This document shows positions 17,314 to 26,119 of a stretch of 64,000 nt of DNA, piece by piece. The first letter of the stretch is position 1; every line of letters begins with the position of its first letter. Source of the stretch: an uncultured Roseburia sp. (lineage in GTDB: Bacteria > Bacillota > Clostridia > Lachnospirales > Lachnospiraceae); contig UQAQ01000009.1 in assembly GCA_900539115.1 (NCBI GenBank), forward strand, positions 1 through 64,000. Direction: 5' to 3'. Position numbers and translations under genes: made by a program. The notes under the pieces are model-generated. The model ran no database searches. It worked only from the letters and a program-made list of their open reading frames with translations, and was not told the origin of the DNA.

Positions 17314-18219
17314 ATGTGGTTAGCAGACGGATGGAAAGAATATGAAGTTATTGACACTTCCAATGGAGAAAAGTTAGAGCGATGGGGAGATTATATCCTG
17401 GTTCGCCCGGACCCGCAGGTGATCTGGGACACACCGCATGATGCCCCACAGTGGAAGAAGAAAAATGCGCACTATCATAGAAGCAATAAGGGAGGCGGAG
17501 AATGGCAGTTCTTTGATCTGCCGAAGCAGTGGGATGTCCATTACCGGGATCTGACCTTCCATTTGAAACCATTTAGTTTTAAACATACAGGACTTTTTCC
17601 GGAGCAGGCAGTCAATTGGGACTGGGCATCGGGACTGATCCGCCGCGCCGGACGACCGGTCAAAGTACTGAATCTGTTCGCCTATACGGGAGGTGCTACG
17701 GTGGCCTGTGCAAAAGCGGGGGCGGCCGTTACACATGTGGATGCCTCTAAGGGGATGGTTACCTGGGCAAAAGAAAATGCAGCAGCATCCGGACTTGCGG
17801 ACGCACCGATCCGGTATCTTGTGGATGACTGCGTGAAATTTGTTGAACGCGAGATCCGCCGTGGAAATCATTATGACGGGATTATCATGGATCCACCATC
17901 GTATGGAAGAGGACCAAAAGGGGAAATCTGGAAGATAGAGGAGAAAATCTTCCCCCTTGTCAATCTTTGTACAAAGATTTTATCCAAAGATCCATTGTTC
18001 TTTTTGATCAATTCCTATACAACCGGTCTGCAGCCGGCGGTATTGTCTTATATGCTGGAATTGGCGGTAGGAAAGCCGTTTGGCGGAAAAGTGACAGCGG
18101 ATGAGATCGGGCTTCCGGTAAGCAGCAATGGACTGGTTTTACCATGTGGTGCCAGCGGACGGTTTGAAATGTGTGACAACTTGAAACAGAACAAAAGTAC
18201 GACGACAAATGTAGAGTAA
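17314..18219 (+). CDS. Class I SAM-dependent methyltransferase (RlmI/RsmC-like)
   Basis: This 301-residue protein has a SAM-binding LNLFAYTGGATVA motif near residues 115-127, an acidic motif VDAS after the second strand, and the catalytic DPPSYGRG motif near 192-199. These are typical of RNA-base methyltransferases in the RlmI (YccW) group, which act on 23S rRNA. Substrate cannot be settled from sequence. The PUA domain of RlmI is absent. ATG at 17314 follows AAAGGAG with correct spacing; an ORF extension upstream has no site. Confidence 0.85.
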   Translation: MWLADGWKEYEVIDTSNGEKLERWGDYILVRPDPQVIWDTPHDAPQWKKKNAHYHRSNKGGGEWQFFDLPKQWDVHYRDLTFHLKPFSFKHTGLFPEQAVNWDWASGLIRRAGRPVKVLNLFAYTGGATVACAKAGAAVTHVDASKGMVTWAKENAAASGLADAPIRYLVDDCVKFVEREIRRGNHYDGIIMDPPSYGRGPKGEIWKIEEKIFPLVNLCTKILSKDPLFFLINSYTTGLQPAVLSYMLELAVGKPFGGKVTADEIGLPVSSNGLVLPCGASGRFEMCDNLKQNKSTTTNVE

Positions 18220-18233
18220 ATTGATGCACAAAG

Positions 18234-18303
18234 TTATCCACAAAAAAACATGCCTAATTACGATAATTGTGAGTTATACACAAAGTTATCCACATTATCC
18301 ACA
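18234..18303 (+). promoter_or_regulatory. Cluster of four DnaA boxes
   Basis: TTATCCACA occurs at 18234-18242, 18286-18294 and 18295-18303, and TTATACACA at 18274-18282. All are in the same orientation and match the TTATNCACA consensus. The last two are directly adjacent. AT-rich DNA follows, with the hpf promoter 110 bp downstream. No dnaA, dnaN or other origin genes are in the window. Confidence 0.85.
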
Positions 18304-18413
18304 GTTTGGGTAGACTTTTGTAGGTAAAAAATATATAGGGATGACAAATTGACTAGTTGTATGACAATTCGCAAAAATCTTGTGAATTTGCTTGAAAAAA
18401 AATTAAAATTTAG

Positions 18414-18442
18414 TTGCTCATTTGTGCATTTTGTAGTATACT
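18414..18442 (+). promoter_or_regulatory. Promoter for hpf
   Basis: TTGCTC (18414-18419), 17 bp, TATACT (18437-18442), about 70 bp before the start. Confidence 0.7.
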
Positions 18443-18512
18443 ATAGTCATGGGACAGGTAATAGATGAATGCCTGAAAATCCCGAATATTTTGGGCAAAG
18501 GAGCTGATTATC

Positions 18513-19040
18513 ATGAATTTAGTGATTAGTGGAAAAAATTTAGATATAACGGAGGGCTTACGTTCTGCCATTGAAGAAAAGATCGGCAAACTCGAAAGAT
18601 ACTTTACCGATACGACAGAAGTGCATGTTACTTTGAGCACCGAAAAGAACCGTCAGAAGATCGAGATTACGATTCCGATGAAAGGAAGCATCATTCGTGC
18701 AGAAGAAGTTAGCTCGGATATGTACGTATCCATTGATCTGGTAGAAGAAGTCATCGAGAGACAGCTTCGCAAATACAAAAATAAATTGATCGACAAGGAG
18801 CAGAATGCTGCACACCTGAGCCAGTCATTTATCGAGGCTGATGATTTTGAAGATGAAGATATTCAGATCATCCGTTCCAAGAAATTTGCGATGAAACCGA
18901 TGGATCCGGAAGAAGCTTGTGTACAGATGGAACTGATCGGACATAATTTCTTTGTATTCCGCAATTCTGAGACAGACGAAGTAAATGTGGTATACAAGAG
19001 AAAAGGAAATACGTATGGTTTGATCGAACCTGAATTCTAA
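18513..19040 (+). CDS. hpf: Ribosome hibernation-promoting factor, long form
   Basis: This 175-residue protein has an N-terminal S30AE/YfiA domain (about 1-100) and a C-terminal dimerisation domain (about 120-175, KPMDPEEACVQMELIGHNFF). This is the long HPF that dimerises 70S ribosomes into inactive 100S particles in stationary phase. The start ATG follows AAAGGAGCTG. It is monocistronic, with its own promoter and terminator, and sits directly downstream of the DnaA-box cluster. Confidence 0.96.
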   Translation: MNLVISGKNLDITEGLRSAIEEKIGKLERYFTDTTEVHVTLSTEKNRQKIEITIPMKGSIIRAEEVSSDMYVSIDLVEEVIERQLRKYKNKLIDKEQNAAHLSQSFIEADDFEDEDIQIIRSKKFAMKPMDPEEACVQMELIGHNFFVFRNSETDEVNVVYKRKGNTYGLIEPEF

Positions 19041-19072
19041 AACATACGTGTAAACGACGAAAATAATAACAA

Positions 19073-19113
19073 ACCGGTATGCTGATGAGCAGTCAGTATA
19101 CCGGCTTTTTTTA
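19073..19113 (+). terminator. Intrinsic terminator after hpf
   Basis: ACCGGTATgCTGA pairs with the later segment TCAGTATACCGGC, followed by seven T residues. Confidence 0.85.
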
Positions 19114-19165
19114 TGACAAAGTTGTGAACGGTTTGTAAAAAACCGCTGGAAAAACAAATTATGTA

Positions 19166-19194
19166 TTGAAAGAACGGCCTGCAAGTGATAAAAT
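19166..19194 (+). promoter_or_regulatory. Promoter for secA
   Basis: TTGAAA (19166-19171), 17 bp, TAAAAT (19189-19194), about 70 bp upstream of the chosen start. Confidence 0.65.
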
Positions 19195-19262
19195 AATCAA
19201 AGGTTATGATTTGAAATACTACACTTATTTTTAGTGTGGAGAAATATATGGAGAGTGAACAC

Positions 19263-21824
19263 ATGGGAATTTTAAGTAAGTTTGTTGGAACACACAGCGA
19301 AAGAGAAGTAAAACGCGTGCTTCCAATTGTTGACAAAATTGAATCTTTGGAGCCGGATTTTGAAAAGTTATCCGATGAAGAATTGCGGGATAAAACCAGA
19401 GAATTTAAGAGCAGACTCGCGGGGGGAGAGACATTAGATGATATTTTGCCAGAAGCTTATGCGGCAGTGCGTGAAGCAGCCAAAAGAACCATCGGCATGC
19501 GCCATTACCGCGTGCAGCTGATCGGTGGTGTGATATTGCACCAGGGACGTATCACAGAGATGCGTACCGGTGAAGGTAAGACATTGGTATCCACTCTTCC
19601 GGCGTATTTGAATGCATTGGAAGGAAAGGGCGTACATATCGTTACGGTCAATGATTATCTGGCAAAACGTGACGCCGAGTGGATGGGACAGGTACATGAA
19701 TTTCTGGGACTTACCGTTGGATGTATCTTGAACAGCCTGGACAATGACGAGAGAAGAGAAGCTTACAATTGTGATATCACGTATGCGACAAACAATGAAC
19801 TTGGATTTGATTATCTGCGTGATAACATGGTTATTTATAAAGAACAGCTGGTTCAGCGTGAACTGAATTATGCGATCGTCGATGAGGTCGACTCGGTATT
19901 GATCGATGAGGCGAGAACACCGTTGATCATTTCCGGAAGCAGCGGAAAATCGACAAAGATTTATGAGGCATGTGATAATCTTGCCAAACAGTTAAAACGT
20001 GGTACAGCAAAAGAACTTTCGAAAATGGATCTTATCATGAAAGAAGATGACATGGAGACCGGCGATTTTGTTGTGGATGAAAAGGAAAAAACTGTAAATC
20101 TTACCGCGCAGGGTGTTGCAAAGGTAGAGCGTTTCTTCCATATCGAGAATCTGGCGGATCCGGAGCACCTTGAGATCCAGCATTGTATTATTCTTGCACT
20201 TCGTGCGCACAATCTGATGTTCCGCGACAAGGATTATGTGGTAAAAGACGATGAAGTGCTGATCGTAGATGAATTTACCGGACGTATTATGCCGGGACGC
20301 CGTTATTCCGATGGACTGCATCAGGCAATCGAAGCAAAAGAGCATGTAAAAGTAAAAAGAGAAAGTAAGACGCTGGCAACGATTACGTTCCAGAACTTCT
20401 TTAATAAATACAATAAAAAATGTGGTATGACAGGTACGGCGCTTACCGAGGAAAAAGAGTTCCGTGAAATTTACGGAATGGACGTTGTGGAAGTACCTAC
20501 CAATAAACCGGTTGCCCGTATTGACTACAACGATTCGGTTTATAAGACAAAACGTGAAAAACTGAATGCGATTGTGGAAGATATCGCAGACTGCTACGAG
20601 CGTAAACAGCCGGTTCTCGTCGGTACAATTACAATCGAGGCTTCCGAGGAACTCAGTGAAATGCTGAAACGACGCGGAATCAAGCACAAAGTATTGAATG
20701 CGAAGTATCATGAGATGGAAGCAGAGATCATTGCCGATGCCGGTGTGGCCGGTGCGGTGACAATCGCGACAAACATGGCCGGACGTGGTACCGATATCAA
20801 ACTCGGAGAAGGCGTTCAGGAACTTGGCGGACTTCGTATCATTGGTACCGAGCGTCATGAGTCAAGACGTATCGACAATCAGCTGCGTGGACGTGCCGGA
20901 CGTCAGGGAGATCCCGGTGAATCCAAGTTCTACATTTCACTGGAAGATGACTTGATGCGTTTGTTTGGTTCCCAGAATCTGATGAATGTATTTAATTCTC
21001 TTGGTATGCCGGAAGGCGAGCAGATTCAGCACCGCATGTTGAACAAAGCCATCGAGCGTGCCCAGATGAAGATTGAAAATAATAACTACGGAATCCGTAA
21101 AAATCTGCTGGAATACGATATTATCAACAACCAGCAGCGTGAGATTATTTATGCAGAGCGCCGTAAAGTATTGGATGGCGAGAGCATGCGTGATACCATT
21201 TACGGTATGATTGATGAAGTGATTGAAAAATATGTCGGACGTACGATCGGCGATGATCAGATTCCGGAAGACTGGGATCTTGCGGAATTGAATATGAATC
21301 TGCTTCCAATCATTCCGTTTGAACCGATTACATTTGATCCGGAACGCGACAAGAATTTGAATAAAGCAGGACTTCTTCAGAATTTGAAAGAAGAGGCACT
21401 TCGTATCTATGAATCCAAAGAGGCAGAATTTCCGGAGCCAGAGCAGATTCGAGAGATTGAGCGTGTGATTCTTTTGAAAGTGACAGACCAGCACTGGATG
21501 AACCATATTGACGATATGGATCAGCTTCGTCAGGGAATCGGCCTTCAGGCTTATGGACAGAGAGATCCTGTAACGGAGTATCGTTTCCAGGGTTATGATA
21601 TGTTTGAAGAAATGACAGAATCCATCCGTGAGGAAACAGTTAAGGCATTGATGCATGTGCGTATCGAGCAGAAAGTAGAGCGTGAGCAGGTGGCAAAAGA
21701 AACCGGAACAAACAAAGACGACTCTGCCAATGCACCGGTACAGCGCAAAACGGAAAAAGTTGGAAGAAATGATCCATGTCCTTGCGGAAGTGGTAAGAAA
21801 TATAAATATTGTTGTGGAAAGTAG
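19263..21824 (+). CDS. secA: Preprotein translocase ATPase SecA
   Basis: This 853-residue motor drives protein export through SecYEG. The Walker A region is MRTGEGKTLVS near residue 100, the DEVDSVLIDEARTPL segment follows near 208-222, and the helicase II ATPase region includes ATNMAGRGTDIKLG. The C-terminal zinc-binding SEC-C motif (CPCGSGKKYKYCC) is intact at the extreme end. I chose ATG at 19263, the family start MGILSKF, with GGAGAG upstream; two upstream in-frame starts would add 5 or 9 residues. prfB follows 9 bp later. Confidence 0.97.
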   Translation: MGILSKFVGTHSEREVKRVLPIVDKIESLEPDFEKLSDEELRDKTREFKSRLAGGETLDDILPEAYAAVREAAKRTIGMRHYRVQLIGGVILHQGRITEMRTGEGKTLVSTLPAYLNALEGKGVHIVTVNDYLAKRDAEWMGQVHEFLGLTVGCILNSLDNDERREAYNCDITYATNNELGFDYLRDNMVIYKEQLVQRELNYAIVDEVDSVLIDEARTPLIISGSSGKSTKIYEACDNLAKQLKRGTAKELSKMDLIMKEDDMETGDFVVDEKEKTVNLTAQGVAKVERFFHIENLADPEHLEIQHCIILALRAHNLMFRDKDYVVKDDEVLIVDEFTGRIMPGRRYSDGLHQAIEAKEHVKVKRESKTLATITFQNFFNKYNKKCGMTGTALTEEKEFREIYGMDVVEVPTNKPVARIDYNDSVYKTKREKLNAIVEDIADCYERKQPVLVGTITIEASEELSEMLKRRGIKHKVLNAKYHEMEAEIIADAGVAGAVTIATNMAGRGTDIKLGEGVQELGGLRIIGTERHESRRIDNQLRGRAGRQGDPGESKFYISLEDDLMRLFGSQNLMNVFNSLGMPEGEQIQHRMLNKAIERAQMKIENNNYGIRKNLLEYDIINNQQREIIYAERRKVLDGESMRDTIYGMIDEVIEKYVGRTIGDDQIPEDWDLAELNMNLLPIIPFEPITFDPERDKNLNKAGLLQNLKEEALRIYESKEAEFPEPEQIREIERVILLKVTDQHWMNHIDDMDQLRQGIGLQAYGQRDPVTEYRFQGYDMFEEMTESIREETVKALMHVRIEQKVEREQVAKETGTNKDDSANAPVQRKTEKVGRNDPCPCGSGKKYKYCCGK

Positions 21825-21833
21825 AGACGTCAC

Positions 21834-22937
21834 GTGGTAGAATTAGATAATTACAAAGTAGAATTAAGTTCATATGAGCAGCCGCTTGCGGAAGTCAGAG
21901 ATTCTTTGAATCTTGGAGACAAGCGATACCGCATCGAGGAATTGGAGAAAAATATGGAGGCTCCGGATTTTTGGGATGATTCCGAAAAGGCGAGCCAGGC
22001 CATGAAAGAAGTCAAAGACCTCAAAGAAATTGTGGGGCGTGCAGACGGTTTGCAGCAAAAATATGAGGATATCATGACGCTGATTGAGATGGCGTATGAG
22101 GAAGAAGACGAGGAACTTGCGGCTGAGATCGGTGAGGAACTTGCCGCATTTACTTCTGAATTTGATGATCTTCGTATTACGACGATGCTTACCGGTGAGT
22201 ACGATGACAGCAATGCCATCCTTACATTGCATGCCGGTGCCGGCGGTACCGAGAGCTGCGACTGGGCAAGTATGCTCTGCCGTATGTATCAGCGCTGGGC
22301 TGAGAAAAAAGGCTATTCTGTAGAAATGCTTGATTTCCTGGATGGAGAGGAAGCTGGATTAAAATCCGTTACGCTGCAGATTAATGGAACCAATGCGTAT
22401 GGCTATTTGAAGAGCGAGCACGGAGTTCACCGTCTTGTCCGCATTTCGCCGTTTAATGCAGCGGGAAAGCGCCAGACTTCGTTTGTTTCGTGCGATGTGA
22501 TGCCGGATATTGAGCAGGATCTTGATATTGAGATTGCCGATGATGATATTCGAATTGATACGTATCGCTCGAGTGGTGCCGGAGGACAGCATATCAATAA
22601 AACGTCTTCCGCGATCCGAATCACCCATTTTCCTACCGGAATTGTGGTACAGTGCCAAAATGAGCGTTCCCAGCATATGAATAAAGATAAGGCGATGCAG
22701 ATGTTGAAAGCCAAACTGTATTTGCTCAAACAACAGGAAAATCGCGAGAAGGAGTCCGATATCCGAGGGGAACAGAAAGAGATTGGCTGGGGTAACCAGA
22801 TCCGCTCGTATGTAATGCAGCCGTATACGATGGTAAAAGATCACCGAACCAATGTAGAGACGGGAAATGTCGCTGCGGTCATGGACGGAGATCTTGATAT
22901 ATTTATCAATGGCTATTTGAAATGGATCAACAGTTGA
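21834..22937 (+). CDS. prfB: Peptide chain release factor 2
   Basis: This 367-residue protein terminates translation at UGA and UAA. The RF2-specific SPF tripeptide (RISPFNAAGKRQ) and the catalytic GGQ motif (SSGAGGQHINKTSS, near residues 241-254) are present. It reads as one continuous frame from GTG at 21834, through a site where many prfB genes carry a programmed +1 frameshift. At that point the sequence is TCT TTG AAT (SLN), with no in-frame UGA. It is tightly linked to secA, 9 bp downstream, as often seen in Firmicutes. Confidence 0.95.
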   Translation: MVELDNYKVELSSYEQPLAEVRDSLNLGDKRYRIEELEKNMEAPDFWDDSEKASQAMKEVKDLKEIVGRADGLQQKYEDIMTLIEMAYEEEDEELAAEIGEELAAFTSEFDDLRITTMLTGEYDDSNAILTLHAGAGGTESCDWASMLCRMYQRWAEKKGYSVEMLDFLDGEEAGLKSVTLQINGTNAYGYLKSEHGVHRLVRISPFNAAGKRQTSFVSCDVMPDIEQDLDIEIADDDIRIDTYRSSGAGGQHINKTSSAIRITHFPTGIVVQCQNERSQHMNKDKAMQMLKAKLYLLKQQENREKESDIRGEQKEIGWGNQIRSYVMQPYTMVKDHRTNVETGNVAAVMDGDLDIFINGYLKWINS

Positions 22938-22964
22938 TGATCAGCGATAAATGAGGAGGTAAGG

Positions 22965-23465
22965 ATGAAGGAAATAATTGTATTTTTTCTAAGTGATAAA
23001 GAATATGGTATCGAGATCAGCGGGATGCAAAGTTTGGAAAATTACCGAGAGATCCAGCATGCCAGTGATTTGCCGGACGGAATGAATGGCCTGGTACAGA
23101 TTCGTGATGACATTTATCCGGTTTATGATATGAAACAGAAATTCTGTCTTCCGGCGAAAGAGGTGACAGAAGATACGAAAATCCTTCTTCTTCGAACTCA
23201 TGCAGGGAAGGTTGCGATTGTAGTGGATCGCGTTGGAAAGGTATTTCGCGCTGAGGATAAAGATATTCAGGAATTTCCGAGAGTGGCGCGCACGCGTGAT
23301 ACAGATTATATCAATTTCATTGCCAAACGTGGCAATGATTTGATCGTAGTAGTAAATCCGGACACATTGCTGACAGATGAGCAATATGCCGCGGTTGAAG
23401 AGAAAGAGTCTCATGCGGAGGAAACTTCGGATGATTCAAATACAAATAATGGAGGAAAATTATGA
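22965..23465 (+). CDS. cheW: CheW-domain chemotaxis coupling protein
   Basis: This 166-residue single CheW/SH3-like domain protein couples chemoreceptors to the CheA kinase. The fold marks are an N-terminal VFFLSDKEYGIEI strand pair, the GLVQIRDDIYPVYDM region, and the VAIVVDRVGKVF strand. An acidic Ser/Asn-rich tail of about 25 residues follows. ATG follows GAGGAGG. Its stop overlaps the hom start by 4 bp (ATGA), an unexpected coupling of chemotaxis with amino-acid synthesis. Confidence 0.88.
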   Translation: MKEIIVFFLSDKEYGIEISGMQSLENYREIQHASDLPDGMNGLVQIRDDIYPVYDMKQKFCLPAKEVTEDTKILLLRTHAGKVAIVVDRVGKVFRAEDKDIQEFPRVARTRDTDYINFIAKRGNDLIVVVNPDTLLTDEQYAAVEEKESHAEETSDDSNTNNGGKL

Positions 23466-24664
23466 AAATTGCAGTATTAGGTTATGGTACAATTGGTTCA
23501 GGAGTTGTTGAGATTGTGAATACAAACGCAGCAACGATCGCAAAACGTGCCGGCGAAGAGATTGAAGTGAAATATGTACTCGATCTGCGTGATTTCCCGG
23601 GAGATCCGGTGCAGGACATTTTAGTACATGATTATTCCATTATCGCACAGGATGAGGATGTAGATATCATCGTCGAGACAATGGGCGGAACCAAACCAGC
23701 ATACGATTTTGTGAAAACTGCGCTTCTGAATGGAAAGAGCGTTTGCTCATCCAATAAAGAACTGGTAGCTGCACATGGGGCAGAATTGCTTCAGATCGCA
23801 CGTGAGAAAAATGTCAACTTCTATTTTGAGGCTAGTGTAGGCGGTGGTATTCCGATTATCCGTCCTTTGAATCAGTGCATTACTGCAGATGAAATTGAAT
23901 CCATCAATGGTATTTTAAATGGAACGACAAACTTTATTCTGACGAAAATGGCAGAAGAGGGGGCGGATTTTGATGTTGTCCTGAAACAGGCCCAGGAACT
24001 CGGATATGCAGAAAAAGATCCGACGGCAGATGTGGAAGGTTACGATGCCTGCCGTAAGATTGCCATTTTGACGTCTTTGGCATATGGTCAGCAGGTTGAT
24101 TATCAGGATATTTATACAGAAGGTATTACCAAGATCACAGCGGAAGATTTTGAATATGCAAAGAAGATCAACGCAGCGATCAAAATTTTTGGTACAAGCA
24201 AAAAAGTTGGAGATAATGTATATGCTATGGTGGCTCCGCAGATGGTATATTCCTCTGAGCCATTGTATAGCGTAAATGGTGTGTTTAATGCGATTTCTGT
24301 AACAGGTAATATGCTTGGCGAAGTAATGTTTTATGGTGCCGGCGCAGGTAAACTTCCTACCGCAAGTGCAGTTGTAGCCGATGTTGTAGATGCTACGATC
24401 CACAAAGACGAAAACGTACCTGTAACTTGGGAAAGCGAAAAACTTCCGATTGCACCGATGGAAGAAATGGAAAATGCATTTTTTGTTCGTGTGGCAGAAG
24501 CAGATCGCGGTAAGATTGCAGAACTTTTCGGCGACGTGACGATGATTGATGCAGGCATCGCCGGTGAATGTGGATTTATCACACCGGTTATGAAAGAAAA
24601 AGTTTTTGCAGAAAAAGCAGAAAAATTAACGTCTATGATTACACGTATTCGTGTAAATGCATAA
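23462..24664 (+). CDS. hom: Homoserine dehydrogenase
   Basis: This 400-residue enzyme reduces aspartate semialdehyde to homoserine, the branch to threonine and methionine. The N-terminal NAD(P) motif is VLGYGTIGSGVV. The catalytic domain shows EASVGGGIPIIRPL, LNGTTNFILTKM and EKDPTADVEGYDACRKI. A short regulatory ACT-like end follows (about 320-400). It overlaps cheW upstream with a GGAGG site and is 44 bp before lysC, so hom-lysC is likely co-transcribed. Confidence 0.96.
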   Translation: MKIAVLGYGTIGSGVVEIVNTNAATIAKRAGEEIEVKYVLDLRDFPGDPVQDILVHDYSIIAQDEDVDIIVETMGGTKPAYDFVKTALLNGKSVCSSNKELVAAHGAELLQIAREKNVNFYFEASVGGGIPIIRPLNQCITADEIESINGILNGTTNFILTKMAEEGADFDVVLKQAQELGYAEKDPTADVEGYDACRKIAILTSLAYGQQVDYQDIYTEGITKITAEDFEYAKKINAAIKIFGTSKKVGDNVYAMVAPQMVYSSEPLYSVNGVFNAISVTGNMLGEVMFYGAGAGKLPTASAVVADVVDATIHKDENVPVTWESEKLPIAPMEEMENAFFVRVAEADRGKIAELFGDVTMIDAGIAGECGFITPVMKEKVFAEKAEKLTSMITRIRVNA

Positions 24665-24708
24665 TAAAGTAGTAAGACCAGATATGGAAAGACGGAGGTA
24701 AAGAAGAG

Positions 24709-25914
24709 ATGTTAGTCGTTAAGAAATTTGGTGGCACATCCGTAGCCAACAAAGAACGTATCTTCAACGTGGCAAAGCGTTGTATCGAAGATTATCAGAA
24801 AGGAAACGATGTTGTAGTTGTTCTCTCGGCAATGGGAAAACAGACCGATGTTTTGCTTGATATGGCAAATGATATCAATCCGAAAGCATCGAAAAGAGAG
24901 CTTGATATGCTTCTCACAACCGGTGAGCAGACTTCGGTCGCTTTGATGGCGATGGCAATGCAGTCTTTGAATGTGCCGGCAATTTCCCTGAACGCATTTC
25001 AGGTAGCTATGCATACTACATCTGTAGCAGGAAATGCCCGCTTGAAAAAGATTGATACCGAGCGTATCCAGCATGAGCTTGAACAGAGAAAGATTGTTAT
25101 TGTAACCGGATTCCAGGGAATCAGCCAGTACGATGATTATACGACACTTGGCCGCGGCGGTTCCGACACAACAGCCGTTGCTTTGGCTGCTGCACTTCGT
25201 GCGGACGCCTGTGAGATTTATACAGACGTTGACGGCGTATATACGGCAGATCCAAGAATTGTCAAAGACGCCAAGAAACTGGATGAGATCACGTATGATG
25301 AAATGCTTGAATTGGCAAGTCTTGGTGCGGGTGTATTGCACAACCGCTCTGTGGAAATGGCGAAGAAATATGGAGTACAGCTTGTTGTACGCTCTAGTTT
25401 GAATACATCGGAAGGAACGGTAGTTAAGGAGGAAGTAAAAATGGAAAAAATGCTTGTAAGTGGAGTAGCATGTGATAAAAATGTAGCAAGAATCGCAGTT
25501 GTAGGATTGGAAGACCAGCCTGGTGTGGCATTCAAATTGTTCCGTCACCTCGCAAACCACAATGTAAATGTAGATATGATTCTTCAGTCCATCGGACGTG
25601 ACAATACAAAGGATATCAGTTTTACAGTAACTGGCGATATGGCAGACATAGCTGTTGAGACGGTTGAAAGACACCGCAGCGGAAGCTTGAAATGTCAGGT
25701 GGTTAAAGTGAAGAAAGACGTTGCTAAAGTATCGATCGTAGGTGCCGGCATGCAGTCTAACCCTGGTGTAGCAGCACGTATGTTTGAAGCATTGTATTCA
25801 GCAAACGTAAACATCCAGCAGATCTCAACTTCAGAGATCCGTGTAACAGTACTGATCGACCGCGAAGATACAGACCGTGCAATGAATGCCGTTCATAATG
25901 AATTTGATTTCTGA
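24709..25914 (+). CDS. lysC: Aspartate kinase
   Basis: This 401-residue aspartokinase phosphorylates L-aspartate, the first step to lysine, threonine and methionine. The kinase domain begins with VVKKFGGTSVA and carries GRGGSDTTAVALAAAL and the FTTG-like LLTTGEQ segment. Two ACT domains (about 260-330 and 340-401) give feedback control. A strong internal ribosome site lies between kinase and ACT domains, so a shorter beta chain is probably made from the same gene, as in B. subtilis aspartokinase II. ATG follows GGAGGTAAAGAAG. Confidence 0.96.
   Translation: MLVVKKFGGTSVANKERIFNVAKRCIEDYQKGNDVVVVLSAMGKQTDVLLDMANDINPKASKRELDMLLTTGEQTSVALMAMAMQSLNVPAISLNAFQVAMHTTSVAGNARLKKIDTERIQHELEQRKIVIVTGFQGISQYDDYTTLGRGGSDTTAVALAAALRADACEIYTDVDGVYTADPRIVKDAKKLDEITYDEMLELASLGAGVLHNRSVEMAKKYGVQLVVRSSLNTSEGTVVKEEVKMEKMLVSGVACDKNVARIAVVGLEDQPGVAFKLFRHLANHNVNVDMILQSIGRDNTKDISFTVTGDMADIAVETVERHRSGSLKCQVVKVKKDVAKVSIVGAGMQSNPGVAARMFEALYSANVNIQQISTSEIRVTVLIDREDTDRAMNAVHNEFDF
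25426..25914 (+). promoter_or_regulatory. Internal ribosome site and beta-chain reading frame inside lysC
   Basis: AAGGAGG at 25426-25432, an 8-nt spacer and in-frame ATG at 25441 would start a 157-residue polypeptide consisting of the two ACT domains (MEKMLVSGVACDKN...). The site splits the gene exactly at the kinase/ACT junction. Confidence 0.75.
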
Positions 25915-25968
25915 TTTCCAGGAATTGAGTTGGTTAAAGATTTAGAAATTTGAATTATCGTAATTTAA

Positions 25969-26013
25969 AAGGCGCGAAAGCGACAGAGAAGCTGTTGCTT
26001 TCGTGCCTTTTTG
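25969..26013 (+). terminator. Intrinsic terminator after lysC
   Basis: AAAGGCGCGAAAGC pairs with GCTTTCGTGCCTTT with one wobble/mismatch, followed by T residues. Confidence 0.75.
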
Positions 26014-26119
26014 GTGTGTTGGGGGATTGTCGAGAAGTGGAGGTGCCTGGTGGGCTTTGGGGCGGCTGGCTTTTGCTGGGATAGCAGAGTTTGGACGGGA
26101 TTATGGACTAGAGGGCAGC

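Noticed and set aside
18234..18303. Chromosomal replication origin (oriC)
   Set aside because: DnaA boxes are present, but no dnaA, dnaN, gidA, or rpmH lies nearby, so I keep it as a DnaA-box cluster.
21899..21912. Programmed frameshift CTTTGA in prfB
   Set aside because: The CTTTGA string is out of frame with the RF2 coding sequence, and the frame continues without a stop, so no shift is needed.
24665..24708. Lysine riboswitch or T-box before lysC
   Set aside because: The gap is 44 bp, far too short for either structure.
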